From Sipunculus nudus (lineage: Eukaryota; Annelida; Sipuncula; Golfingiida; Sipunculidae), in assembly GCA_026874595.1 (NCBI GenBank), contig CM049306.1:51410019-51474018 (forward strand): a stretch of 64,000 nt of DNA. Direction: 5' to 3'. Made by a program: the position numbers and the translations under genes. Below, one piece after another: positions 46,450 to 59,600 of this stretch (the stretch's first letter is position 1; each line of letters opens with the position of its first letter). The notes below the pieces were generated by a model. It was not told the DNA's origin. It did not search any database and saw only the letters and a list, made by a program, of their open reading frames with translations.

Positions 46450-46637
46450 CAGTGACCCTCCATTTGTGGGCATCTCAATAAAGGGGACCCCTTTACATAG
46501 TAACCAGTTTTTGACCAACCCATGTTTTCTGCTTATTATTTATGTTTCAGTCATGATTTATATGACCCCTATACAATGGGCACCTCTATATAGTGTACAG
46601 TTTGGCCAAGGGTGCCAACATGATTGAGGTTTCACTG
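46450..46637 (+). mobile_element. TA-flanked MITE (pogo/Tc1-like), unit A copy
   Basis: The ends are CAGTGACCCTCCATTTGTGG and the inverted CAGTGAAACCTCAAT, with TA on both sides. It has a counterpart at 53068-53246, so it was present before the segmental duplication. Confidence 0.65.
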
Positions 46638-49600
46638 TATATTAATATGTATTTAACATTGCTAGGGGGAATTTGAAGGACCCATTTGTATGTTATCATG
46701 TGATAAACATTACTGTACATTAATGTATATTGTTTTTTTGTTTTTCATGATTTATTTAGCACCTCAAAATTTTGTTTCATGGATTGTGCAATCATTAGCT
46801 GTAGAAAACATATCAAATGCTTGACCCTCATCCCTGCAGTCCTTTTTAATCACTGGTTTGTAAAAGCACTATTGTTCTACTGGGTAATTGTCAAAACCTG
46901 ATACAATCAAGCACTTGTCAGTAGTTGTATTCTACCTTTCAAAATACTGTCAAAGTTAACTTGGTTCTCAGGAAATCATTAAACATAGTTAATGCAGAGA
47001 TTATTATTATTATGTTTCTATTTTAAAAAAAGGTTAAATAGTGCTTATCATAGTTTTAGGTCTTATATGGATATTTTTTTGTGCACGGTGCTGCTAGGCA
47101 ATTTTAAATGATGTCTAACTCTTGTCCAGGATAATTCTATTGTATGTGTCAGAATACATGCAGGGTTATATCTCATGTTGTTTAGATGAACCACCGAGCC
47201 TATGTAAACATAGTATACACATATCTAATACCTGTAGGGTTATAGGTACATGTCTAGTCCATATTTGTATCATGTTCACCTCAGATACATATGTATATGC
47301 ATGTATTGAATGTTGATGGGAAATAAATGATTGGAATTATTTCTCTGCTTTTTGTTGTTCTTTAGGGTCATCTGAGGTAGCTCATAAACTGTATAAACTA
47401 GAAATCTGCATTCTAAGGAATGCAAGCTTCCGCCATGTGTTTGCATTTACTTATTCAGCCAATATTTCCAGGTTAATTTGTGCATAAGTGACTTTCTATT
47501 TGTGAATATTTCTTGATGTTGCACCAAATTGTAATTGATTCTTCCTTGGCCCACTCCAAGAAATGTCCTGAAAATTTAAGAAGATTCTCTTTATGACTGC
47601 ATGAGTTATTTTGTTCACAAACAAAAAAGGCACAAACAAAACACAAACACACGGATGGGGATGAAAGCATACCCTCTTGGTGGAGGCAATAAGAAAACCA
47701 CTTTAAATACACACGTAAAAGTTTACAACAATATTTTACTCTCTAAAAGAACCGATTCAATTAACAATAATGTAAAAGAAAATTTAGGTAAGTAAAGGTT
47801 AATACAAAGAAACTGAAGAGATTTGTAAATTTGGTAAGAAAATAAATTTACAATTGTTCTGATGTTTCGAATCACTGAATATGCCTGATGAATGGAGTGG
47901 CTTGTAGGTCTCAGAATACAATGGATCAAATATATTTTATATTTACATGAACAGAAGGCAATAGCAGTATATACACACGAGTTTAATATGTATTTTTGGC
48001 ACATAGGCTAGGCCCTACCATTCGAATATGAAGTCAAACAACAACCCGGAAGACACAGAGCAAGACAACGTGTTTCGATATAAAATCAGAAGTGTCTAAC
48101 TGGGAGGCCATGTTCATAACGATTAATTCTTAAGGAGATCATCCCGGGCGCAATTTCATCCTGCAATGTGGGGATGGGGGGTCTCCCCCTCCCCCTCCTT
48201 AACCACCTACACATAGACTCTTGTGACGGGATTTACCATGTTAAACAACAAAAGCAACCCCCCCCCCCCCCATTTTCTCAATATGGTTTAGTATTTCTTA
48301 GTTTAGTGTTTTTAAATAATAATGTCATCAGTAGTGAATATAGAACTCATTTCTATGGAGGCAATTATTTTCCATGGAAGCGCAGGTATGTATCGGCCGA
48401 TTGTGTTGAGGACGTTGGTGGCCGTGCGAGTGAGGAAAATTTAAAATTTAAAATATACGCAATATTGAAGCAGTATGGATATAGAATAACAGGAAAAAAT
48501 TATCAGTCATTTTTGTATTTTATTCATTTTATAAAAGACGGCAGTTCATTGATATTTGAGGAACATTGCAACACGGTGACACATTATTGTTAATAACATA
48601 CGGATTGCAATGAGAGCCTAATTTGAATGACAAAATAACACCTATTTTAATAGCAAAATGTTTGGGTGTCGGGGGGGGGGGGGGGGGGGGGGGGGCTTGC
48701 ATGATCCCTACGAATTGAGCCCATGAAAACATCTTATACGCCATATCAGTCAGCTGGGTACAGAAAGGCAAGACCTAATAACATTTCTGGAAACTGCAAA
48801 TGAAATATCTGGACATTCGAGATCAGCTAAATAAAACGGACAGTGCACTTGTTTCCATGACGGGCAATGGGCATGTAACCGATGTGACACTAATCAGCTT
48901 ATCTGTTGTATATTTTTAATCAATGATACACTGTTTTAACTGCGTTTTAGATAATATAGAGATATGCAAAGATTGGCCTTTAAACAAGGAAGCAACGAAA
49001 CTCCTAGCGACCATGCCATTAAGGTCGAAGCAAATTAACTTCACGTTTACTCACATCCTTTACAAAATCGTTATTAACCAAAATGCACTTGTGAACAGGA
49101 GGCAGAGACTTTCCGATATGTGGATATGCTTATGCGTGGTTATCATATAGAAAAAAAGATTTTTGTATATGACAATGGATTTGCAGCTTTGCTTAGATAA
49201 ACAATGGCTAATTTCTGACTAATTTGTATAAAGATTGATGCTTATGAAAATGTAGACGTTGTAATGCACCGTCTCTTTTGGTTTGCTTGAAATTATCGAG
49301 TCATTAAAAAAAAAGATTGGTTTCAAGGCAAAGAAGTTAAAGGGTAAAACGGCATGCACTCGTTCTTTTTTAAGGGGTTATAAAAATGGCCAGCCCCAGA
49401 AAATTGGTAAAAAGATCTAAGCTGAAAAAATAGTATTGAAGAGCCATGGAATGTTTGGTGTTGTAAGGTAGGAAATATTTTAAAATCTCAATATGTAACC
49501 TCATCATGAGGAAATAGTCCATAAAAATAACAATTTTCCCCATTTTGCGTCTGCAAATTTCATTTTACTTGATATTCAATTCAATATTCATCATCAACTT

Positions 49601-49771
49601 CTAATATATTGCGTGTGATAATGTAATGGGATTTCTGCAGAACAGCTCAATTGTTGTTCAAACGTTTCTCTTGGCACAGCCTACGATAAGGCATCCATCA
49701 GTCGCTCAGAAAAAAATATAACAGCTCCCAACGTCCTGTGTACAATTAAGTCGGAAGGGGTGGGTGAGGAG

Positions 49772-49934
49772 ATGGATCGCAGGATTTTCCTTGTGGTAAT
49801 AATTCTGCTGGCCAGCCCGGCGTTTTCCGCAGACAATGCAGAAATATGCGAGGAAGGGTTCTACGGTAAAAACTGTGACCAACTTTGTGATGGTGGTTGC
49901 CTGGGATGTAACCGGACCACAGGCATTTGTACGG
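49772..49934 (+). CDS. Multiple-EGF protein, first exon (unit A): signal peptide and first EGF-like repeat
   Basis: ATG 49772 encodes MDRRIFLVVIILLASPAFSA, a signal peptide likely cut after Ala20. A repeat of the MEGF/scavenger-receptor-F type follows: CEEGFYGKNCDQLCDGGC, then NRTTGIC. The donor gtaaga is at 49935, phase 1, as expected for 1-1 EGF exons. It differs from the unit B exon at nine of 54 residues with no damage. No second exon is visible before unit B, so it either starts a gene fragment or is an alternative first exon for the exons from 61212. A GTG 12 bases upstream in frame is less likely to be the start. Confidence 0.65.
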
Positions 49935-50348
49935 GTAAGAAACAGGTTATATTATTCATGAAGAAAACCTTGTTCTCTTCTTTATACGTTCTCTTCTTTA
50001 TACACTCAATAAAGGTAAAGCAATGCTGGAGGTTTAGAAGGGATAGAAATATTGTTAGAAATTTATAAACCTACTTTCATTGCCTAAGTTTTCAAGATGT
50101 CATCCAGAACATCCTCAACATAAATTTAAAACGTTATATGCAAGGTCCAAATACTTTTCTGCCTCTGAATTTGATAGCTACCCATTATGAATATTGTAAA
50201 TTGATTACATTTCTTTACGACAGTAGGCCAAGGCCACACAGCTGCCTGTTCTACAGCCCGCTCAGTCCATTTATAATTCCAGCAGAGTATGCCTTTAATT
50301 ACAGATAGAAAACACTAAGTTACACAGAGGGAAAACGCAGTTTATGTC

Positions 50349-50794
50349 CAGGGGTATCAATATGGGGGGGGGGGGGGGGAGGGATGGGTATATATATTCC
50401 CCCACGTTTCGGCAAGAGGAGGGGGGGGGGGTGGTCAATGTAATTATCACCCCACTATTCAGAGAATAATATTAATAGTATCGCAAATAAAATGTATTAA
50501 TAAATAGATGTATATAGACTTTGGTTCCGTTTATGAGTTTACTATGAGATATGTTTCTAAACCGAACATATACCGGAAACATACTAACTTATTTTCTTTA
50601 ACCCTTTCTTAAACATTTTCTAACCTAATTGTAATGCATTCGAAATGTGATTTATATGTTTGAAATGTGTTATACAAACGCTAAAATGATATAGGGTTAT
50701 ATATAAATATATATTATATATGTGTGTCGATGTGTGTGTGAGTCAACCCCCCCCCCCCCCCCCCCCCCCCCCGGAAGATAAATTGACGCAACTG
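50349..50794 (-). mobile_element. hAT-like MITE, copy 3
   Basis: The right end, read in reverse, is CAGTTGCGTCAATTTATCTT, followed by a long G-run (C-run at 50749-50772). The other end is caggggtatcaatatggggg. The interior tttggttccgtttatgagt matches copy 1 in reverse. Confidence 0.65.
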
Positions 50795-51519
50795 TGTGAG
50801 TCAGTATTACTTTGGTTACACATACAAGAATTACGTCATTTCCTCCTTAAATTAATAATTTATGTAAGACTCGTGTAGGATGCTATTTACACCCTCAAAC
50901 TATATATTGGCAAATTCAGTTATATATTACACATTGGCTGTTAAATGCCCCTAACGTTACTTTTTGTCACTACGGTTGGTGACAGATGCACTGCGTGATA
51001 AAATGAATTGATAAACTGATTATATAATCAGTAATATAATCGTAATATTTCTTGGAAAGCATGCGGATAATATCATTATCATTTTTGGTAAAATCAAGTT
51101 AAATCTGTGGATTTTGGGTTGGCACATATGGTATTTTGATTTAAAAAACTCATAATGATGAAAAAGCACACTTATTCATTCTGATAGCACACTTATTCAT
51201 ACTATCATATCCCGTCATGGCCGTCTCCACAAGTACCAGGATGTACAGGCTAGCGTGCTATAAATCCGTATAAGAAAATTATGGCTGTGAAGTTGATTAT
51301 ATCTCCCTCTTCAATGAGGAAACATAAAAATTAGAAGAACAACTGTTTAAGTGTATACTTAAAAATGAGCAAGTAAAGAAATTGAAAACAAAAATTCTGC
51401 TTCCTAGGGCAGCAGAAGAAATTTAATAACGATGAAATTCTTAAATACTTAACTACTATGTAGTAATTTAATTTTAGGTAATTTATTAATTGACATTTCT
51501 GTAGAATTTTATCAAAATC

Positions 51520-51756
51520 CATCATATCCCTCGACACAACAAAGAAGCCTAGTGACCTCTGACCTTATTAAATATGCCTGGATTTTGCCCATAATCGAAC
51601 TCGGGCGAGATACTCTATTGGTAATTTGTTATGGTTAGTTTCATAAAAATCCATTTTAGCCTTGGTAAGTTATCGCGGTGAAACTATAAGTAAACGGACG
51701 GAGGGACGGATGGTGGGTATACCATAAAACGTCCCGTCATAGACAGGCGTATAAAA
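51520..51756 (-). repeat. Inverted copy of the 39141 repeat family
   Basis: It reads in reverse as ttatggtatacccaccatcc and gtccgtttactt, then aaggtcagaggtcactaggc. The order is the same as at 39141-39500. Confidence 0.6.
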
Positions 51757-51772
51757 TCATTTAAGATTGCTA

Positions 51773-52108
51773 TTACATTGGCTGAAGTCTGCAAAATGTA
51801 GTTGAAAACTTGTCTCTGTCGCTTAGCAAGGGCTTTGCTGAGCTGAGGTTAGGTGAAGCAGCTCTCTTCTTGGCAGAAGGGTTTATGGGAGCTGACACAG
51901 AGATGTCTGCTGAGCCCTCAGTACTCTGGGAACATAGATGGTGGTGCTGCTCCATGCGTGCCACAAGGCCTGTCAAGTCTATGTCACAGCTTTTAAAACT
52001 TAGCACGGCATCCAGTCTTCCTTGGTATAAGAATCTTCCCAAAGTACGTCCAGACACTATCTTCCTTTCTACCTGGCATTGTTTGGGATAAGTATTAAAC
52101 AGTACCAA
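51773..52108 (-). CDS. Unrecognised 111-codon open frame
   Basis: An open frame on the - strand, followed on the opposite strand by a 93-codon frame. The product would be basic, with segments like VERKIVSGRTLGRFLYQG and ending RDKFSTTFCRLQPM. I do not recognise it. Length above background and a balanced composition are the only arguments. It lies directly beside a dispersed repeat and may be part of a mobile element. Confidence 0.2.
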   Translation of the reverse strand: MVLFNTYPKQCQVERKIVSGRTLGRFLYQGRLDAVLSFKSCDIDLTGLVARMEQHHHLCSQSTEGSADISVSAPINPSAKKRAASPNLSSAKPLLSDRDKFSTTFCRLQPM

Positions 52109-53067
52109 GATGTTGCTTCATATTAATCAAATCTAGATATATGACCTACTGTGACCACTCAGGTATTTATTATTCATCACAACTGTGCCCAGTTTCTACT
52201 GGCCAAGGTCTGTAACAGGGCTAAGCTATGATATGGTTGGCTGGCTTAATCAGTGTTACACAATAAACCCCACCTACCAGTTTCCACCTTGAAAATACAC
52301 AGATGAGGGGCCTCTCAAAACCTGAGACTGAAACTGATACAAAAGCCAGTTAGCTATGTGTTAAGATAACAAGACAGCCAGTCTGCAGACCACCAGATGA
52401 GGTAAAATGCATCGACATGTGTACTACAGTCAAAGGTGACACCGACTCAATGTGATCCAGTCAAAACAGCCGATTTGTGTCATAGATACTGCTAATATCA
52501 TCAGTGGTATGTAAATTGGAGCTTTTGTCCATTTAAATACTTTGTAAACCAAAAATAAAAAAATCATAAAAATCATAAAATATGATTTTTAGGATGATTT
52601 AAATCAGGATTAAAATCATTAGTTCAAATCATTTGATTTTAATCAGCCAATCCTTTTGCCCTTTCAGAATCACTATCATAACATAATATCCTGGACCTGC
52701 TTATCTTCATAACCTTTGAACCTTCATGATATCATATCCTTGACCTTTAATCTTCACAACCACTCAATACCATTGACATTTAAACCTTCACCTTGGCATG
52801 TTCAAGAATATTAAACCTTTGACCTTCACAATGGTAGGTTATTCTCTGGAGAATCAGTTGTCATTCAACTTGAGCAGTGCATGACACATAAGTATGGCAG
52901 TGATGTTTTTGATTTAATTGATATTTATCGCAAAATAGCAAGAGGGTTTGAATAAGGGATGCAGTCCAATATTAATTCTTCTCCTTATTTAAATTAAAGA
53001 TCAACATGATTTAATAAAGTTATGTTTTTCATGATTTATTATATTGATTTAAACATAAATTGTACTA

Positions 53068-53246
53068 CAGTGGACCCCCTATTTATGGGCATCTGAATAA
53101 AGGGGTCCCCTCCACATAGTCAACAATTTTTAACCAACCCATGTTTTCTGCTTTTATTTATGTTACAGTCATGACCCCTATATAATGGGCACCTCTATTG
53201 AAAGGACAGTTTGGCCAAGGGTGCCCCCATTATGGAGGTTCCACTG
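53068..53246 (+). mobile_element. TA-flanked MITE (pogo/Tc1-like), unit B copy
   Basis: The ends are CAGTGGACCCCCTATTTATG and the inverted CAGTGGAACCTCCATAATGG, with TA on both sides (53066-53067, 53247-53248). The terminal repeats are better preserved than in unit A. Confidence 0.7.
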
Positions 53247-56200
53247 TATATTAAAATGTATTTAACATTGCTAGGGGGAATTTGAAGGACCCATTTGTAT
53301 TTTATCATGTTATAAACATTACTGTACACAAATGTATATTGCTTTTTTGTTTTCATGATTTATTTAGCACCTCAAAATTTTGTTTCATGGATTGTGCAAT
53401 CATTAGCTGTAGAAAACATATCAAATGCTTGACCCTCATCCCTGCAGTCCTTTTTAATCACTGGTTTGTAATAGCACTATTGTTCTGCTGGGTAGTTGTC
53501 AAATCCTGATACAATCAAGCACTTTCCGGTAATTGTATTCTACCTTTCAAAATACTGTGAAGGAGAAAGTTAACTTCTTATTATTTTATGTTTCTATTGC
53601 CAAAAAGGTTAATTAGTGCTTATCATGGTTTTAGGTCTTATATGTATATTTTTGTGTTGCACGGTGCTGCTAGGCAATATTAAATGATGTCTTGTCCAGG
53701 ATAATTTTATTGTACGAGTCAGAATACCTACAGAGTGATATCTCATGTTGTTTAGATGAATCACCGAGTCTATGTAAACATATTTTACACATATCTAATA
53801 CCTGTAGGGTTATAGGTACATGTCTAGTCCATATTTGTATCATGTTCACCTCAATTAAATGTGTATATGTATGTACTGAATGTTAAAGAGTTGATGGGAA
53901 ATACATGATTGGAATGTATTCTCTGCGCTTTGTTGTTCCTCAGGGTCAACATAGGTTGGTCATTAACTGAGTAAATACAGAAAAAAGAAGAAATCTGCAT
54001 TCTAAGGAATGCAAGCCTTTGCTACGTGTTTGTATTCATTTATTCAGCTAATATTCCCAGATCCATATATTTGTGCATGTGACTGTGCATTTGTGGATAT
54101 TTTACATTGACGCTCGTGAATCTCGATCATTTGCCGGAGACGCATCCAAATCTAATTGATTCTTCCTTGACCCACTTCAAGAAATGCCCTAAAAGGAGAT
54201 TTCGTTCATGATTGCGTGAGTTATATTGTGAACGAACACAAGTGCACACACAAACACAGAGACGGGGATGAACGCGCCCCCTGGTGGAGATGATAAGAAA
54301 GACTCCTCGCATATCAGCACAGGCCTACAACAATATTTGATTCTCTTAAGAAACCGATTCATTTAACAATAATGAAAAGGAATCTGCAGCTTCGTAAAGG
54401 TAATGCAAAGAAAGATACAAAATTTGTGAAGCAATTAAATGCTCCCATTGATATGCCTTATGGATAGAGCTTCACAAAAACCCAACAAGTTTTGTATACT
54501 CGTATGAATTCCGTGGCCGATAGGTGTCGCTGTGCACTGAATAAAAATGAACAGCAGTTTCATTTTCAGTTTTCAAATTTACAGGCTTTAAATCTTTTTA
54601 CATGAACAAAAGGCTATTAGCAATAAATCCACTTATGAGTTCATTTATATATGTTTTAGGCATATATCTCAGAACACATATATTATATAATTTATGCATT
54701 TCCTCAGGACCACCAGACTATGCTCTACCCCGAGAATATATACAAGTCTTATTATTCCAACAGCAACCCGGAAGTCGCAGAGCAAAATAACGTGTTTCGA
54801 TATAAAAAGTCAGAAGTGGCTAATAATTAATCTTCAGCCACAATCATCGAGTATTTCTTAAGGAGATGTCAAAACATCCCGGGCAAATCCTCCGGCAAGG
54901 AGGACGGGGGACGGGGTTTTCTAGTCCCGACATGCCCCCCCCCCTACACGCACACACAGGCATTTGTACCGGGGTATACTATTTTCAACAACAGTAACCC
55001 CCTCCCCCTTCTCAATATGGTGTAGTATACGTATATCAGATAATAAAGTCATCAGTGGTGGATCCAGAATCAATTTCTGGGTTAGGGGGGGGGGGGGAAT
55101 TATTTTCAGGGAAGCTCTACTGTCACGAGTATGTTTAGGCCGAGGCGGTTGAGGACCTTGTTGGCCGTGGGTTGAATATTTCAAATTCAAAACATAGATA
55201 ATATTGAAGCAATATGGGTATAGAATAACAGGGAATTATTTTGCTTCAGAAACAAAAAAAAAAAAAAAATAAATAAATAAAAAATAGTCGTAAAATTTCT
55301 AATCTATTAAAGATACATGAATTTTTGTATCAGTTTGAGCGTTTATTGGTTGGGTATACCAACATGTCATGAAAACAGGTGATTCATATCATGTTATCAG
55401 TCATTTTGGTATTTTATTCATATATAAAAGACAGCAGTTCATTGATCCCTTTTTGAGGAACATTGCAACAGTGTGACACTGTTTTGTTAACAACTTACGG
55501 ATTGCAATTAGAACCTATTTTTATTATTAGCAATATTGGCGGGATATGACGTGATGGTCTCCCTGGGACGCGGACAGGCACAGATGGTGCACTCCATGAG
55601 GGACAATATGGGCAAAATCGATGTGATACTGATCAACCTATCTGTTGCAAAATTTCCTCAATGATGCATTGTTTGACCGCATTTTGATAATAAAGTGATA
55701 TGACTGCTAATCAAGGAAGCAAAGAAAGCACTGAGCGTCAATTTCATTAAGGTCGTAGCGAAGAACTTCATGTTTACTCACATATATTAAAACAAAATTC
55801 TTTATAAACCAAAACGCATTTGTGAACAGGAGGCAGAGTCATTCCGACATGCAGATAGTCTTGTGCATGGTCATCATATAGAGAAAAAAATATGTATTTT
55901 TGACAATGGATATGCAGCTGTGCATTTATAAACAATGGTTAATTTCTGACTATTTTGTATAAAGATTGATGTTTATGAAAATGTAGAGGTCATAATGCAC
56001 CGTCTCTTATGGTTAGCTTGAAGTGATGGAGTCAATCAATAAAGATTGGTTTCAAGGGCAAGGAAGTAAAGGGGTAAAACGGGATGCTCTCGTTCATTTA
56101 ATTGTTCTAATAAATGACTAGTCCCAGAATATTGGTAAAATATCTCAGCAAAAAAAAAAAATAATAATAAAATTGAAGGGCCATGCAATGTTTGGTCTTT

Positions 56201-56502
56201 TAAAGTAAGAAATATTTTCACACCTTAGACATATCACATTATCATGAGGAAATAGTCCATAAAAATAACAGTTTCCCCCAATTTATGTCTGCTCGTTTAA
56301 ATTTACATCCAATATCCATCATCAACTTTAAATATATTGTGTGTGATAAAGTGGAATTTCTGCAGAACAGTTAAACTTTCGTACAAACGTTTCTCTTGGC
56401 ATGGCCTATAATGAGGCATCCATCAGCCACTTAGAAAAAAAAAATAAAACAACAGGTCGCAATGTCCTGTGTACAATTAAATGGGAAGAGGTGGTAGAGG
56501 AT

Positions 56503-56665
56503 ATGGGTCAGAGGATATTCCTTGTGGCCATAATTCTGCTGGCCAGCTCGGCGTTTTCCGCAGACAGTGCAGAAGTTTGCGAGGAAGGGTTCTACGGTGA
56601 ATACTGTGACCAACTTTGTGATGGTGGTTGCCTGGGATGTAACCGGACCACAGGCATGTGTACGG
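56503..56665 (+). CDS. Multiple-EGF gene, first exon (unit B)
   Basis: ATG 56503 encodes MGQRIFLVAIILLASSAFSA and an EGF-like repeat ending NRTTGMCT. The donor gtaaga is at 56666, phase 1. The frame is open upstream to 56401, but the unit A exon aligns only well from this Met, and the upstream part lacks a signal peptide, so I choose 56503. Confidence 0.7.
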
Positions 56666-59600
56666 GTAAGAAAAGGTTCATAAAGAACCTTGTTCTCTTC
56701 TTTTTACATCCACTGAAAGTAGAGCAGTGCTGTTTTCTTAGCATTGGCTGAGAGATAGTTAGAAATTATAAAACCTATAAAAAAGTTTTCAAGAAGGTAT
56801 CATTGAAAACGTTAACCACAGCATATTGGACAAATTTTATATGCAGGACATAGTTATAAGAGTTTCTGCCTCTGAATTCGATAGCTTCACATTAAATATG
56901 GTAAATATATTATATTTCTTTATAAACGAAGGCGAAGGCCACCCGGCTGCCTGTTCTTCAGTCTGCTTAATCCATTTGCAATTCAACAATGTATGTTTTT
57001 ATACATATGGGATTTTGATTGTGGTTATTTTATTTGCATCCATATTGATTGGGCTTAATATATTTATTCCTTGAAAATTCAGCAGTTACCATAACAACAG
57101 GTAATCCTTACCCATATCCTTACTGTAAATTCTAACCCTGGCCCTACCCCAACAAACGACCGTTGTTTATCAGGACCCTGATGGTTTTATTGTTTAATTT
57201 GTGCATGCCCTAACTGTGATTTGGTGGTTGCTTCTGAGGCATAAGCAACAAGCTTGCCCTTCTGGATGTATGCAGCTCCTGGGCGATGCTGAAATCATCT
57301 AATGTGAATATTACAGGATTTCGAAATAGGCTTACAAGCAGGGACAGGTGATGGGGTGACCTTTTGTGGATTTCAATTCCATTCCCAATCAGTAACGATG
57401 TGCACCAGAGTCACAACCTTCTAGGTTCTTGGTAATATCTAGCCGAGATTCAATGACATGTTCTTTGCTCTGATAAATTTGCAAACAGAAACCACCAATT
57501 CAGAGATTATAATATACATAAAAAATATGTAAAATGCACTTTTTCAATCTGTGTGCAGTCATCGATAATCATAAAGAAATAATGACAAACAGAGTCAACA
57601 CAAACAGTCCTGATACTTAAGTGCCTCCAATGTAGCTGACAGTTCTTGAAACACTGAAAACATAGTCCACAATGTACCAACCCATTAACATTTCGTCCCC
57701 ACAGCTAACTGTTAACACCATCCTCTGCTCTTTTCCTGTCATTATTTGCCATGGTGATACTTTTGACACGTGTACACACAAATGCTTTTTCCCTGACTGT
57801 ATTGTGACCACTCACCTCTGCACCACGTACTTTACTTAAGCTTCCTATGTGAAAGCACACACTACACGTATTTCGGGAATGTCTCTTATTGCATCACGAC
57901 GTGCCTACACTCAAGACACGCGATCTCAGGGATAATCCATAACGATCCTATCGGTACATCAAATACCTTCCCTGAAACAGGGCACGGCTCTCTGTGTTTA
58001 ATACGAACCTGGTCTCACATTGACATGTAACAAGTCAACACAACGATGTCCTTAATCTAGACCAAGTGCTCAAAGAATATCCTATGTATCCTTCTATCGT
58101 CTAGCCCTACTTCACGCTGCAGTGATATAGTCCTGACTCTAGTTCACTTTTTCAGGGACATGGACTAGAGGATCCTGGACACTAAATCGTACTCAAAATC
58201 GCAGGGCAGGACTCGAGAAATAAGATCGAGTCAATGTCGAGTCCAGCAGAAAAGAACAAAATCAGTGCTTTGGATGATTAAGTTTTGACTCGGACTTGGA
58301 CTCGAGTGTCGAAAGACTCGGTCTTGAACTTGGACTTGAGTGGCTTGCACTCGGACTTGCACTAAAACTCCGATATTGTGGACTCGAATACATCACTGTC
58401 TTGTCGTCATGGCTTAGCTTCGCGCACGAAGATCAAGGAGGTGGTCGTTCACGTCGACTACAGGCACGTTCGTGACCGACTAGGCCGACACGGAATTTAA
58501 ATGTCCGATTGCAATGGCGGCAACTGAAATCCTGGTCAGGATTTTGGGCTGCAGCTGCAAGAATTTCCCTCCTGTGTCGTTTTCCTCAAGGGTGACCTTT
58601 CGGGTGTTTTCGGAGGAAACAGCCCTGTTGATGGTGTACCGGTCTGCAGCAAGTATAGCCCACTGCCGACAGTCGATGTGACAGGCACTGAGGCACCTCT
58701 TCAGACAGTAATTGTAGCGTTTCTTTGGTGCCCCTCTGCCGCAGTGGCCAGTGGGAAGTTCACCGTATGTGATTATCTTTGGCAGGCGATGATATTTCAT
58801 CATGGAAACGTGCCCTAGACTGCGTAGTTGTAACTTCATTAGCATTGATTCAATGCTGGAGACTCCTGTCTGTTAGAGGACCTTTACGTTTGTAACGATG
58901 TCACTCCAGTGGACGTTCAGGAAGGTGCGGAGGCAGCGCTGATGGAAAGCTGAAGAAGTCGAAGGTGGCTGCGGTGGGTGACCCACGAATCGCAGCCATA
59001 TAAAAGGGTGGAAAGTACGACAGCCCTGTAGCCGCTGAACTACAGTTGCTTGTTGTTCCACACATGTTTGTACAGTCTACCAAATGCGCTCTTCGCCGCC
59101 AATCTGTTGTCGATTTCCTTCTTAACCCGGGCGTCGGGCGCACCCCAGGTACGTGAACTAGCTCACTGAATTGAGGTCTATTTTGCCAGCGGTGATATGG
59201 GGAGGGGGTATTCTCCCCGAGGTGCAGGTAGGTGGAGGACTTCTGTCTTTTTCAAGCTGACTTTAAGCCCGAAGAACTTGGCAGCCTCTGCAAAGCAGGA
59301 TGTGATGCGCTGCAAGAGGCTGTCTCTGTTTGGGCAACAAGGGAAGCATCATATGCGAAGAGGAGGTCCCGAATCAGTTTCTCAGAGGTCTTCGTTTGTG
59401 CCTGTAGGCGTCTGAGGTTGATAAGGTTACTGGAAGGCGGTATCTGATGTAAAGACCGTCTTCATCATCAAGGTTTTCTGTAACATGCTTTAGCATCATA
59501 CTAAACAAAATGGAGAAGAGAGTTGGTGCCAGGTTTTTGTATAGGGTGATGATGATTGCATTGCGGAGATCTTGTGATAGTTTGTCCCGCTCCTAGCAAC

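Larger units (their letters stand above)
46050..50300 (+). repeat. Segmental duplication, unit A
   Basis: It matches 52660-57000 in the same order and orientation along its length. Examples are aacctttgaaccttcatgat (46111 and 52711), cctgtagggttataggtaca (47231 and 53801), the aagatt ... ggtttcaaggcaaagaagtt block, and the EGF first exon. The offset grows from about 6.6 to 6.73 kb through small indels. Confidence 0.85.
52660..57000 (+). repeat. Segmental duplication, unit B
   Basis: Second copy of the 46050-50300 segment. The intervening 50300-52660 is not duplicated. It includes the second EGF first exon and ends in the intron after it (cacccggctgcctgttcttc matches cacacagctgcctgttctac of unit A). 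Confidence 0.85.

Noticed and set aside
48168-48593. 141-codon frame in unit A
   Set aside because: It starts in C- and G-runs, and the equivalent part of unit B is not open over the same length, so there is no sign of conserved coding.
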